Origin: JACDAN01 sp963847235
GTDB taxonomy: Bacteria; Actinomycetota; Thermoleophilia; Gaiellales; Gaiellaceae
DNA: 64,000 bases
NCBI GenBank assembly: GCA_963847235.1
Contig: CAWJYU010000023.1
Coordinates: 62,001-126,000 of the forward strand
Reading direction: 5' to 3'
Shown here: positions 25,248-32,677 of the stretch, piece after piece
How positions within the stretch are numbered: the first letter of the stretch is position 1
How the letters are laid out: every line of letters starts with the position of its first letter
The notes under the pieces: generated by a model
Seen by the model: the letters and a program-made list of their open reading frames with translations, nothing else
What the model was told of the DNA's origin: nothing
The model's database searches: none
Made by a program: the position numbers and the translations under genes

Positions 25248-25947
25248 GGCGTTACCCCTCGCGTTCCTCGCCGGGGTGCTGTCGATCATCACGCCCTGCG
25301 TCCTGCCGCTGGTGCCCGGCTACCTGTCGGCGGTCTCGGCGGTGGAGGCGGACCGGCTCGGCGAGGCCGGCGTGGGGAGGCGGGTGGCGCGCTCGAGCAT
25401 CCCGTTCATCTTCGGCTTCACGACGGTCTTCGTCATCCTCGGCGCCGGAGCGGCGGCGCTCGGCGGGTTCCTCGATGCGAACCGGCGCGCGGAGCTCGCT
25501 GGGTTCGTGCTCGTCGTCCTCGGACTCGCGTTCCTGGGTCTCCTGCCCTGGCCCGAGAGACTGGTTGCGCCGGGCCTCCTGACCGGGGCGCGCAAGCGCG
25601 GGTCGGGCGTCCTACTCGGCGCCGCCTTCGCGGTGTGCGCCGCGCCGTGCATCGGCACCGTGCTCGCATCGGTGCTGGTGCTGGCCGGGAGCGCGGAGGA
25701 GATCCTCGAGGGCTCCGCGATCCTCGCCGCGTACTCCGCCGGCCTCGCGCTCGCCTTCGTGCTGGCGGCGATCGCGTTCGTGCGCGCGATGGGCGCGTTC
25801 CGCTGGCTGCGCGACCACTACGCGGTGATCCGCGTCGTGAGCGGCTCGGTGCTCGTCCTCATCGGGCTGGCGTTCTTCTTCCATCGCGACGGGTGGATCC
25901 GGGTCGGCTTCGATCGCGTGCTCGATGTCGTCGGGCTAGGTGTCTAG
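25240..25947 (+). CDS. ccdA: CcdA/DsbD-type thiol-electron transporter
   Basis: Carries reducing power across the membrane to TlpA/CcmH. 235 residues with six hydrophobic helices. The two redox cysteines lie in SIITPCVLPLVPGYLSA and VCAAPCIGTVLASVL, the standard CcdA motifs. ATG overlaps the ccmH end by 8 nt. The three genes form a compact System II-like maturation set; ResB and ResC are not in the window. Confidence 0.92.
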   Translation: MAEALPLAFLAGVLSIITPCVLPLVPGYLSAVSAVEADRLGEAGVGRRVARSSIPFIFGFTTVFVILGAGAAALGGFLDANRRAELAGFVLVVLGLAFLGLLPWPERLVAPGLLTGARKRGSGVLLGAAFAVCAAPCIGTVLASVLVLAGSAEEILEGSAILAAYSAGLALAFVLAAIAFVRAMGAFRWLRDHYAVIRVVSGSVLVLIGLAFFFHRDGWIRVGFDRVLDVVGLGV

Positions 25948-26268
25948 CGGCCTCGGCAGCTCGAGCGACCCGGACTCGACCATCCGCTGGGCAGCGCCGA
26001 CAGACGAGAGGACGGCGGCGACATCCACACCGCGATGCTCCGGCGCGAACGGGCCGAGCCGCCGCGCCGCCTTCGCGAGCTGCCGCTCGCACCCCGGCCG
26101 GTTCCCGCGGCCGGCGTGGTGCCAGGCGACCGTCACGTGGACGAGGCCCTGGAAGAAGTCCTTCTCCTCCGGGTCGGCCGCACGCCACGCCTCCTCGAGC
26201 TCCTCGTGCGCCTCGAAGTAGTCGCCTCGGCGCATCAGCTCGAGACCGTTTCGCAACCACTCGTCCAC
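25936..26268 (-). CDS. DUF309 family protein
   Basis: About 110 residues. The DUF309 hallmark is present: WLRNGLELMRRGDYFEAHEELEEAW followed by DFFQGLVHVTVAWHHAGRGN and AKAARRLGPF, with conserved H-E-x-x-E-x-x-W and His residues. Function unknown. GTG at 26268 matches the family N-terminus and has TAACAC 8 nt upstream (complement of 26277-26282). The 3' end overlaps ccdA tail to tail by 12 nt. Confidence 0.8.
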   Translation of the reverse strand: MDEWLRNGLELMRRGDYFEAHEELEEAWRAADPEEKDFFQGLVHVTVAWHHAGRGNRPGCERQLAKAARRLGPFAPEHRGVDVAAVLSSVGAAQRMVESGSLELPRPLDT

Positions 26269-26276
26269 AAACGTGA

Positions 26277-26286
26277 GTGTTACTCT
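26277..26286. promoter_or_regulatory. Overlapping divergent -10 elements
   Basis: Only 27 nt separate the start codons of the DUF309 gene (minus, 26268) and the next gene (plus, 26296). The minus -10 TAACAC (26277-26282) and plus -10 TACTCT (26281-26286) overlap by 2 bp, so both promoters cannot be occupied at once. Confidence 0.45.
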
Positions 26287-26295
26287 CGGAGGGTC

Positions 26296-26601
26296 GTGGC
26301 GACGATCCTGCTCGAAGGCGTCGACCTCTTCATCCGCGGCAAGCTCGAGGCGCTTCTCGAGGGCCACCACCTCGTCACGAACGACTCGGTCGATCCCCCC
26401 GATCTGGTGATCGCGGACGTCGGGCGAACCGATCCGGACGAGGTCGCGGACGCCTATCCGGACGTCCCCATCCTCGGCTTCTCGAATCACAAGGACACCG
26501 CGGGCCTGCGTCGGGCGCACGAGGCGGGCTTCGACCAGGTGGTCGCGAAGTCGGCGCTCGCGGAGCGCGCTCCTGAGCTCATCGAACAGCTGATTCCCTA
26601 G
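26296..26601 (+). CDS. Short receiver-like protein lacking several receiver residues
   Basis: 101 residues with the alternating beta/alpha pattern of a CheY fold: TILLEGVDLFIRGKLEALLEG, DLVIADVGRTDPDEVADAYPDVPILGF, GFDQVVAKSALAERAPELIEQL. An Asp sits at the phospho-acceptor position (IADVGRTD) and a Lys in VVAKSAL, but the N-terminal acidic pair is missing. It may be a pseudo-receiver or a stand-alone adaptor. I do not recognise a named family. GTG is 9 nt after a TACTCT hexamer. Confidence 0.55.
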   Translation: MATILLEGVDLFIRGKLEALLEGHHLVTNDSVDPPDLVIADVGRTDPDEVADAYPDVPILGFSNHKDTAGLRRAHEAGFDQVVAKSALAERAPELIEQLIP

Positions 26602-26602
26602 A

Positions 26603-26608
26603 TAGGGT
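26603..26608 (+). promoter_or_regulatory. -10 hexamer TAGGGT for the ferredoxin gene (leaderless)
   Basis: TAGGGT ends 7 nt before GTG at 26616; TAGATA two bases upstream is an alternative hexamer. Confidence 0.4.
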
Positions 26609-26615
26609 CCCGGCC

Positions 26616-27863
26616 GTGACGTACATCATCGCCGAGCCCTGCATCGACATCAAAGACCTCTCCTGCGTGGACGTCTGCCCGGTCGACTGCATCCACGAGT
26701 TCGAACGGATCCTGATCATCGACCCCGAGGAGTGCATCGACTGCTTCGCTCCGACGGAGCGGTTCGTGACCTCGAAGGGCATCCGGACCTTCGCCGAGGT
26801 CGAGAACCAGGCCGTGAGAGTCCTGACCGACGACGGGTTCAAGCCCGCGCTCGTGAAGCGGTTTCGCCGGAAGCCGCTCGTGAAGCTCGAGCTCGCGCCG
26901 GCGTTCGAGGAGCGCGACCGCTACGGCGGGACGAGGCTGACGACTCGCAACATCTCGAGGTTCCGCCGGACGATCTGGGCGACGCCGACGCATTCGTGGC
27001 TCCTCGCGGATGGCGAGCGCACCGATTCGCTCGAGACGGGCCAATTCGTTCCCTCGATGCGCGCTCAGCCCCGTCGCGACGGCGAGACCTATCGCCTCGG
27101 TGTTCTCCACGGGCTCGTGTTCGGCGACGGAAGCTGGAACAAGCAGGAGATCCGCTCCGGCGAGCATCTCCACTACGTCCAGCTTTACGGCGACCGGGTG
27201 GCGAGGTTCCGCGACTTCTTCGACCAGGTCAACTTCTCGCCTTGCCTCGACGCGCATCCCGGCTACGTCGGAACCGGCGTCGTGCGTTCGTCGGCGAATC
27301 TCAAGCGACTCTTGCCGGAGACGGCCGACATCGAGTACATCACCGGCTTCGTGGACGGCTGGATCGCCGCGGACGGCGATCCCGTCAAGGCCGGATCCTG
27401 GCGCCTTCGCTCGACCGACCACGAGGCGCTTGCCTGGCTCGAGCAGGCGGCGGTGATCGCCGGGTACGTCGCGGTCGGCTCCGGCGAAGAGGCAAGCCGC
27501 GAGACGAATTTCGGCGTCCGCAGCCGCCCCATCCGCTGGCTCTACCTCGCGACTCGGGAGGTCTCCTGGCGCGTGATGAACGTGGAGGAGAACGAGGCTG
27601 ACGCAGAGGACACCTTCTGCGCAGTCGTTCCCGGAAAGCACGCGTTCACGCTTGCCGGAGGCGTCTATACGAAAAATTGCGGCGCGTGCGAACCGGAGTG
27701 CCCGGTCGAGGCGATCTTCCCCGAGGATGCTCTCCCCGATAAGTGGGAGCCGTTCGTGAAGATCAACTACGCCTACGGCGAGGGCGCCGACGTGATCAAC
27801 AACCTCACGAACGAGTACGCCACCGAGCACAACGTGCAGAACCCTCCGCTCGACGAGCGTTAG
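26616..27863 (+). CDS. fdxA: Seven-iron [3Fe-4S][4Fe-4S] ferredoxin split by an intein
   Basis: The exteins together form a ferredoxin of 103 residues. The N-extein (residues 1-42) is TYIIAEPCIDIKDLSCVDVCPVDCI...DPEECID; the C-extein (355-415) is CGACEPECPVEAIFPEDALPDKW...NPPLDER. Joined, they give the unbroken cluster motif C-I-D-C-G-A-C-E-P-E-C-P. The 312 residues between are an in-frame intein. The insertion point is directly before the second Cys of the C-x-x-C-x-x-C motif, so the precursor cannot bind that cluster until it is spliced. The ferredoxin should carry electrons for flavoprotein or radical SAM partners. GTG start is probably leaderless. Confidence 0.92.
   Translation: MTYIIAEPCIDIKDLSCVDVCPVDCIHEFERILIIDPEECIDCFAPTERFVTSKGIRTFAEVENQAVRVLTDDGFKPALVKRFRRKPLVKLELAPAFEERDRYGGTRLTTRNISRFRRTIWATPTHSWLLADGERTDSLETGQFVPSMRAQPRRDGETYRLGVLHGLVFGDGSWNKQEIRSGEHLHYVQLYGDRVARFRDFFDQVNFSPCLDAHPGYVGTGVVRSSANLKRLLPETADIEYITGFVDGWIAADGDPVKAGSWRLRSTDHEALAWLEQAAVIAGYVAVGSGEEASRETNFGVRSRPIRWLYLATREVSWRVMNVEENEADAEDTFCAVVPGKHAFTLAGGVYTKNCGACEPECPVEAIFPEDALPDKWEPFVKINYAYGEGADVINNLTNEYATEHNVQNPPLDER
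26742..27677 (+). mobile_element. Intein with LAGLIDADG homing endonuclease in ferredoxin
   Basis: Intein residues 1-312 (protein residues 43-354). Splice block A starts with the nucleophile Cys in CFAPTERFVTSKGIRTF. Block B has T-x-x-H in ATPTHSWLLADG. The two dodecapeptide motifs of a LAGLIDADG endonuclease are LHGLVFGDGSWN and ITGFVDGWIAADGD, both with their acidic residues. Block F is DTFCAVVPGKHAFTLAGG and block G ends in VYTKN, followed by the +1 Cys. The penultimate residue is Lys instead of the usual His. The full-length endonuclease core suggests recent or ongoing horizontal spread. Confidence 0.9.
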
Positions 27864-27905
27864 ACGCTCCGCAGACGGGGTAGGCCTCCGAAAAAGGAGG
27901 TACGC

Positions 27906-28241
27906 ATGCCCCAGGAAGCATGGAGCAACAAGCGCGAACGGCAGTACGAGCACATCAAGGAAAGCGCGAAGGATCGCGGTGCCTCGACGAAGCGTGCCAA
28001 GGAGATCGCGGCCCGCACGGTCAACAAGGAGCGGGCCCGGTCGGGCGAGGCTCGGACGTCGTCGAGAACGTCTCGGCAGGACATGTCGTCAAGCCGCCGC
28101 GGCGGTCAGCGCTCCGGAACGAACCGTCCGAAGGGCCGCACGAAGGAGCAGCTCTACAACGAGGCAAAGCGGATGGGCATCGACGGCCGCTCGAAGATGA
28201 ACAAGCAGCAGCTGCAGCGCGCGGTCGATCGCAGGAAGTAA
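27906..28241 (+). CDS. Basic protein with C-terminal Rho_N/SAP-like motif
   Basis: 111 residues, strongly basic. N-terminus MPQEAWSNKRERQYEHIKES and STKRAKEIAARTVNKERARSGEA belong to a widespread small family often labelled plasmid stabilisation protein without experimental support. The Ser/Arg linker is followed by TKEQLYNEAKRMGIDGRSKMNKQQL, which resembles a Rho N-terminal or SAP helix-extended-loop-helix nucleic-acid motif. A perfect AAGGAGGT lies 6 nt before the ATG, so this gene has a leadered mRNA. Confidence 0.7.
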   Translation: MPQEAWSNKRERQYEHIKESAKDRGASTKRAKEIAARTVNKERARSGEARTSSRTSRQDMSSSRRGGQRSGTNRPKGRTKEQLYNEAKRMGIDGRSKMNKQQLQRAVDRRK

Positions 28242-28270
28242 TCGCCTTCTGCCGGTTGCGCGGCGCTGGC

Positions 28271-28276
28271 TATATT
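28271..28276 (+). promoter_or_regulatory. -10 hexamer TATATT for the VOC gene
   Basis: TATATT ends 10 nt before GTG at 28287, giving at most a few nucleotides of leader. Confidence 0.45.
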
Positions 28277-28286
28277 GCGCGGCGCC

Positions 28287-28986
28287 GTGCGACCGAAGAC
28301 CCTCGATCACGTCGCGTACTGGCTCGCCGACCGGGACCGCATCGCCGACTTCGTCACGACGCACCTCGGCATGCACGTCATCGAGCGAACCGACCGCTTC
28401 ACGCTCGTCGGCTCTGACGCGCGCAAGGGGAAGCTGACGCTCTTCGATGCGGAAGCGCCACGCGAGCGCGGCGCGCTCAAGCATGTCGCGCTTCGCGTGA
28501 ACGACCTGGACGCCGCGCTCACCGAGCTCCCCGACAGCGTCGTCGTGGAGCGCACGAACGGCACGGCGCTCTTCGACCTCGGCGACGGGGTGAACCTCGG
28601 CCTCGTCGAGGCGACGACGGAGACGGAGTACGACCTCGATCACGTCGCGCTCTTCTCGGCTGACCCGGAGGCGACCGCGCAGCGATACCGCGATTACGGC
28701 TTCGAGTCCGCCGATCGCGGCTCCGGCGGCGAGCCGCGCGTGGAGGTCGCAGGGGCGTACGTCGAGTTCCACGAGGGCGAGCCGGGAGACCCCGAGTCGC
28801 CGCTGCTCAACCACCTTGCGGTGCTCGTCGACTCGGCGGAGGATCACCGGGCAGGCGGCCGAGCAGCGCGACATCGAGGTGCAGGACTTCGTGGACGCTC
28901 CGAACACGCTGGCCGTGTTCGTCTGGCTCCCGGAGCGCGTCCGGCTCGAGTACGTCGAGCACAAGCCGACGTTCGCGCTCCAATAG
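28287..28986 (+). CDS. VOC superfamily (glyoxalase/dioxygenase-like) protein, one frame break
   Basis: Two beta-alpha-beta-beta-beta modules: TLDHVAYWLADRDRIADFVTTHLGMHVIERTDRFTLVGSD...ALKHVALRVNDLDAAL and YDLDHVALFSADPEATAQRYRDYGFE...LLNHLAVLVDSAED. Candidate metal ligands are the His residues of LDHVA, LKHVA, LDHVA and the Glu of VEFHEG. The frame breaks near 28850; skipping one G continues as QAAEQRDIEVQDFVDAPNTL...LEYVEHKPTFALQ and a stop at 28986. Total is 3n+1, about 232 aa. Substrate unknown. It is followed after 2 nt by a flavoprotein gene. Confidence 0.78.
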
Positions 28987-28988
28987 CC

Positions 28989-30011
28989 CTGCGTATCGCG
29001 GGAGCCGGGATGGCCGGCCTCGTGGCGGCCGCCAGGGCGCGCGAGCTCGGCGCCGAGCCGGTCGTCTACGAGAAGGGGACGCGCGCGGGCGGCTCGATGC
29101 TGCTCTCGAGCGGCTTCGCCTGGCGCTACCGGTCGTGGGAGGTCTTCCGTGAGCAGTGCCCGGGCGGGGATCCGAGACTTCAACGCCTGATCCTGGAGCG
29201 GTTCGACGACGCGCTCGACTGGCTCCAGGCGCAGGGGGTCGAGCTGCTTACCCGCGAGACGGGGAACCCGCTCACCGTCGGCGCCCGCTTCGACCCGCGG
29301 CAGCTCGTCGAGACTCTCGCCCAGGACGTCCGTCTGGGCGAGACGACCGACGAGCCGACGATCCTCGCCACCGGCGGTTTCCCGGCGCGGCTCGCCCGCG
29401 AGCGTGGACTGCTCCTGCGCGCCAACCCGTGGAGCGAGGGCGACGGGCTCGACCTCGCACGAGACCGTGGCGCGGCGACGGCGGGTGACCTCGACGAGTT
29501 CTACGGCCGCGCGATGGCCGCGGTCGACGTCCTCGCGGAGGCGGATTTCGTGCGCCTCGGCCAGCTGTACGCGAAGTTCGCGGAGATCACGTCGGAGGAC
29601 GGCTCGGAGCGTTTCGTCGGCGAGCCGAGCTGGTCGGAGATCGACGTCGCCCAGCAGGTCGCCCGCTGGCCGGGCGGGCGCGCGTGGTTCACGGTCGAGC
29701 GAGCCGCGCTGGACGAGCGCGTGCGCGACCGGACGGTCAGGGAGATGATCGAGGCGGCCCGTGAGGCAGGCGCGCCGGTCGAGGAGCAGGACGGGCGGGT
29801 CCGGGTTCTCGTGCGGGCCGGAGTGACGCAGACGCTCGGCGGCCTGCGCGTCGACGAGCAGGCCCGGGTGCTCGACGCGAGCGGCGAGTCGATCGACGGC
29901 CTGTTCGCGGCCGGCGCGGATGCCGGCGGCATCTCGACGGGCGGCTGGTCGAGCGGCCTGGCAGCGGCCCTCGTCCTCGGCCTCGTCGCCGCCGAGTCGG
30001 CGGTCGCCTAG
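28989..30011 (+). CDS. FAD-dependent oxidoreductase, fumarate reductase/KSTD-like
   Basis: About 340 residues. The Rossmann FAD motif is at the very N-terminus: LRIAGAGMAGLVAAARARELGAEPVVYEKG with GxGxxG. Further flavoprotein features are GGSMLLSSGFAWRY, TILATGGFPARL, and the C-terminal FAD-closing motif GLFAAGADAGGISTGGWSSGLAAALV. The first ATG (29010) would cut the FAD motif, so translation should begin upstream, probably at CTG 28989, 2 nt after the VOC stop. The pairing with a VOC protein suggests a small catabolic unit for an aromatic or steroid-like compound, which is speculation. Confidence 0.72.
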   Translation: MRIAGAGMAGLVAAARARELGAEPVVYEKGTRAGGSMLLSSGFAWRYRSWEVFREQCPGGDPRLQRLILERFDDALDWLQAQGVELLTRETGNPLTVGARFDPRQLVETLAQDVRLGETTDEPTILATGGFPARLARERGLLLRANPWSEGDGLDLARDRGAATAGDLDEFYGRAMAAVDVLAEADFVRLGQLYAKFAEITSEDGSERFVGEPSWSEIDVAQQVARWPGGRAWFTVERAALDERVRDRTVREMIEAAREAGAPVEEQDGRVRVLVRAGVTQTLGGLRVDEQARVLDASGESIDGLFAAGADAGGISTGGWSSGLAAALVLGLVAAESAVA

Positions 30012-30202
30012 CCCGGGAGGGGCTGGAGATAGGCCGCGCGACGGTCGTCGCCGGGGAGCGGCGAAGGCGCCAGACGATTGACCTCCTGACGGAGGCCGTC
30101 GTCGAGCTCGACCACGCTTCCGACCGTCGGCAGCTCGCCCTCCCGCTCGTGGAGCTCGTAGCCGGTCGTTTTCCAGACGAAGAGCAGGTGCTTGTCCGCC
30201 AT
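30008..30202 (-). CDS. Small conserved hypothetical protein, 64 aa
   Basis: Reads MADKHLLFVWKTTGYELHER, then GELPTVGSVVELDDGLRQEVNRLAPSPLPGDDRRAAYLQPLPG. It looks like a compact beta-rich domain; no family recognised. TAGAGT (complement of 30212-30217) ends 9 nt before the ATG, so it is probably leaderless. It converges on the flavoprotein gene with a 4-nt overlap. Confidence 0.6.
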   Translation of the reverse strand: MADKHLLFVWKTTGYELHEREGELPTVGSVVELDDGLRQEVNRLAPSPLPGDDRRAAYLQPLPG

Positions 30203-30214
30203 CGCGGCCGGACT

Positions 30215-31045
30215 CTAACCTCGTGCCGTATAGGGCGGCAGCGTGATGCGCACGGCGGTGCCGCCCTCGTCCGAGCTGCGGTCGACGTCGACCGTGCCGC
30301 CCAGCGCCCGCGCCCGCTCCGCCAGCGCCTCGAAGACCCGCCGCCGCCGCTCGCCCGAGCCGTCGTCGGTGATCAGCGTCTCCACGGCTCCCGCGTCCAC
30401 CTCGCCGATCGCCACCGAGATGCGGGTCGGGGGACCCCGACGAACGGCAGCGTCGAGGGACTCACGGATGATCTGGTACAGCACGATCTGCGCGCGGCCG
30501 GCCAGCGCGCTGCCGCCCTCGACGTCGAGGTCGACGCGAACGCCCTGCGAGCTCTCGACCTGGTCGGCCAGCGCTTGCACCGCAGGCCCGAAGCCCTGGT
30601 CGCGCAGGACGACCGGCTCGAGGGCGAACGAGAGGTCGCGCAGCTCGCGGATCGTCTCCCGCTGGCGGCCGAGGGCTTTGCTCAGGATCTCCTTCGCGTC
30701 CTCGACCCGGCCGCGCTCGATCGCATCGACGACGCCGTCCAGCATCAGGGCGATTCCAGACATGGACTGGACGGGGCCGTCGTGGAGGAACAGTGCGAGA
30801 CGTCGCCGCTCGTCCTGCTCTGCGGCGATCAACTGGTCAGCGTGCCGTGACCGCTCGGCTTCCTCCTGCCGCGTGCGGAGCAGGCTGAGGGCGAGCGCCG
30901 CAGCGGCGACGACGGCGACGCCGACGGCGCCGTAGGCAAGCCAGTCCACTCCCGTCGCCGCACCGGCCAGCGCAACGAGCGCGGCGGCCGCAATGACGCC
31001 GACAAGGACGGCAGCCCTAGTCGATGATCGCTTCGCGAAGCGCAA
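30215..31045 (-). CDS. Sensor histidine kinase, HisKA_3/NarX type
   Basis: 277 residues. Two N-terminal hydrophobic helices (AAVLVGVIAAAALVALAGAA, LAYGAVGVAVVAAAALALSLL), then the dimerisation/phospho-acceptor helix AAEQDERRRLALFLHDGPVQSMSG with His before D-G-P-x-Q, and a short HATPase (IVLYQIIRESLDAAVRRGP, LITDDGSG, GGTAVRITLP). The usual N-box Asn (E-A-L-x-N-A) is replaced (ESLDAA). TTG start overlaps the response regulator by 29 nt, so the pair is co-translated. Confidence 0.8.
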   Translation of the reverse strand: MRFAKRSSTRAAVLVGVIAAAALVALAGAATGVDWLAYGAVGVAVVAAAALALSLLRTRQEEAERSRHADQLIAAEQDERRRLALFLHDGPVQSMSGIALMLDGVVDAIERGRVEDAKEILSKALGRQRETIRELRDLSFALEPVVLRDQGFGPAVQALADQVESSQGVRVDLDVEGGSALAGRAQIVLYQIIRESLDAAVRRGPPTRISVAIGEVDAGAVETLITDDGSGERRRRVFEALAERARALGGTVDVDRSSDEGGTAVRITLPPYTARG

Positions 31046-31661
31046 TCGCCACCGCGTGCGTCCGCGTGTCCGCCTCGAGCTTCGTGAGGATGTGGCGCAC
31101 GTGGCTCTTCACCGTCTCCTGGCTGATGAAGAGCCGGGCGGCCACGTCCGCGTTGGACATGCCGTCGGCGAGGAGCTGGAGGATCTCCCGCTCGCGCCCC
31201 GTGAGCATGTCGTCGCCCTTCCCGGGCAGGAACGCGGGCATCAGAGCAGGGTCGACGTAGCCGTCCCCGGCCGAGACCTTCTCGATCGCCTTCACGAGGC
31301 TCGCGTGCGGCGCCTCCTTCAGGATGTAGCCCTTGGCACCGGACTCGAGCCCGCGGCTGAGCAGGCTCCGCTCGCTGTAGGCCGTGAAGATCAAGACGGC
31401 GATCTCGGGCACCCGTTCGGTGAGCTGCTTCGTCGCCTCCAGGCCGTCCATGCCCGGCATGCGCACGTCCATGATCACGACGTGGGGCTTCCGACGCTCG
31501 GCCAGCGAGACGGCTGACGCACCGTCGGACGCTTCGCCGATGACGCGAATGTGCGGCGCGCGCGACAGCGACAACCGCAACCCCTCGCGGACGACCTCGT
31601 GGTCGTCGACGATCAGGCAGGTGATCTCCGGGCGGCCGTCACCGCTTTCGTCCTGTACCAC
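31017..31661 (-). CDS. NarL/FixJ-family response regulator
   Basis: 214 residues. Receiver domain with acidic patch CLIVDDHEVVREGLRL, phospho-Asp in VVIMDVRMPGMDGLEA, Thr in LIFTAYSERSL and Lys in GYILKEA. LuxR-type HTH at the C-terminus: LTGREREILQLLADGMSNADVAARLFISQETVKSHVRHILTKL. It is the partner of the overlapping kinase gene. GTG at 31661 has TACAAT 9 nt upstream (complement of 31671-31676). Confidence 0.93.
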   Translation of the reverse strand: MVQDESGDGRPEITCLIVDDHEVVREGLRLSLSRAPHIRVIGEASDGASAVSLAERRKPHVVIMDVRMPGMDGLEATKQLTERVPEIAVLIFTAYSERSLLSRGLESGAKGYILKEAPHASLVKAIEKVSAGDGYVDPALMPAFLPGKGDDMLTGREREILQLLADGMSNADVAARLFISQETVKSHVRHILTKLEADTRTHAVAIALREAIID

Positions 31662-31670
31662 GGGCGTGGA

Positions 31671-31676
31671 ATTGTA
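31671..31676 (-). promoter_or_regulatory. -10 hexamer TACAAT for the two-component operon (leaderless)
   Basis: On the minus strand TACAAT ends 9 nt before GTG at 31661. Confidence 0.5.
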
Positions 31677-31683
31677 GGCCTCA

Positions 31684-31699
31684 AACAGGAAGTCCTGTT
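31684..31699. repeat. Palindrome AACAGGA-AG-TCCTGTT
   Basis: 7-bp perfect arms, 2-nt centre, in the gap between the radical SAM stop and the response-regulator promoter. Confidence 0.55.
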
Positions 31700-31700
31700 A

Positions 31701-31772
31701 GACCCCGCGCCGGAAATGAGCGCTGAGCCCCCTCCGCAGGGATGAAACGAGCCACATTCCCGGCGCGGGGTC
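31701..31772. repeat. Long inverted repeat GACCCCGCGCCGG...CCGGCGCGGGGTC
   Basis: Left arm 31701-31718 and right arm 31755-31772 match at 17 of 18 positions with a 36-nt loop. It directly follows the radical SAM stop (31771) on the minus strand, so it may end that transcript; it also looks like a REP-type unit (related GACCCCGCG text occurs near 36187). Confidence 0.55.
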
Positions 31773-32671
31773 AGACGGCCAGGCTCAGCTGCTCGTCGTG
31801 CTGCGTCCCGTCGAGCCGGACGCGGCGCCGGTCGCGGACGCCGAGCTCCCTCGCGAGCGCTGCAACCTCCTCCCGGACCGGCGCAGCCTCGGCCTTCGGG
31901 AGGTACGCGCGGCCGCCCCTGTAGAGCTCCTGGTAGTGCTGCACCTGCTCCGGGAAATCCTCGGCGAGGTGCTCCAGGAAATGCTCCCGAGTCCCGGGGC
32001 GGAGGTTGAGGAGATTCGTCCAGACGCCCGTGGCGCCGGCCTCTCGCGCGGCCGTGACCACCTCGCGCAGCTGCTCGGGCCGGTCGGAGATCCCGGGCAG
32101 GATCGGTGCCATGCCGACGCCGACCTTGATCCCGGCATCGACGAGCTCCTTCAGCGCGCGCAGCCGCTGGCGCGGGTGGGCCGTGCTCGGCTCCGTCTTG
32201 CGCCAGACCTCCTCGTCGAGCGTCGGGATCGAGAAGGTGATCGCGACCTTGCGCGCGCTTCGCCGCCTCGGCGAGGACGTCGACGTCGCGCACGATCATC
32301 GGGCCGCGCGTGATCAGCTGGAAGGGGTTCGAGAACTCGGCGAGCGCCTGGAGGCAGCCGCGCGTCAGCCTGTAGCGCCCCTCCGCCGGCTGGTACGGGT
32401 CGGTCGCCGCGCCGATCGCCACCGACTCGCCCTCCCAGGACGGCCGGGCCAGCTCCTTGCGGAGCACCTCGGCGATGTTCGTCTTCACGCGGATCGACGT
32501 GCCGTAGCGATCGTCGCTGGGTCGGTCCGCGCGCCGCTCGAACGCCCTGACGTAACAGAACGTGCAGCGGTGGACACAGCCCATGTAGGGGTTCAGCGAC
32601 CAGGAGAACCCCATGCCCTTGACCCGGTTGAGCGCGCTCCGGCAGGGCTCTTCGCGGTACTCGACGCCCAT
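31771..32671 (-). CDS. Radical SAM protein, Rv2578c/SplB-like, one frame break
   Basis: N-terminus GVEYREEPCRSALNRVKGMGFSWSLNPYMGCVHRCTFCYVRAFERR contains the C-x3-C-x2-C motif for the radical SAM 4Fe-4S cluster. It continues with IGAATDPYQPAEGRYRLTRGCLQALAEFSNPF, typical of this family. The frame breaks near 32258: dropping one base in GCGCGCAAG restores KRAKVAITFSIPTLDEEVWRKTEPSTA and runs on to LNLRPGTREHFLEHL and the stop at 31771. Span is 3n+1, about 299 aa. ATG at 32671 has TACACT 6 nt upstream. Substrate unknown. Confidence 0.85.
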
Positions 32672-32677
32672 GCCTGG

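Noticed and set aside
27677..27690. Reading the ferredoxin insert as a group I intron or a gene fusion
   Set aside because: The insert is fully in frame and carries intein splice blocks with Cys1, terminal Asn and +1 Cys; no intron structure is needed.
28275..30011. A single VOC-flavoprotein fusion protein
   Set aside because: The two domains are joined only by a nonsense stretch; the VOC gene has its own stop at 28986 after correction of one base.
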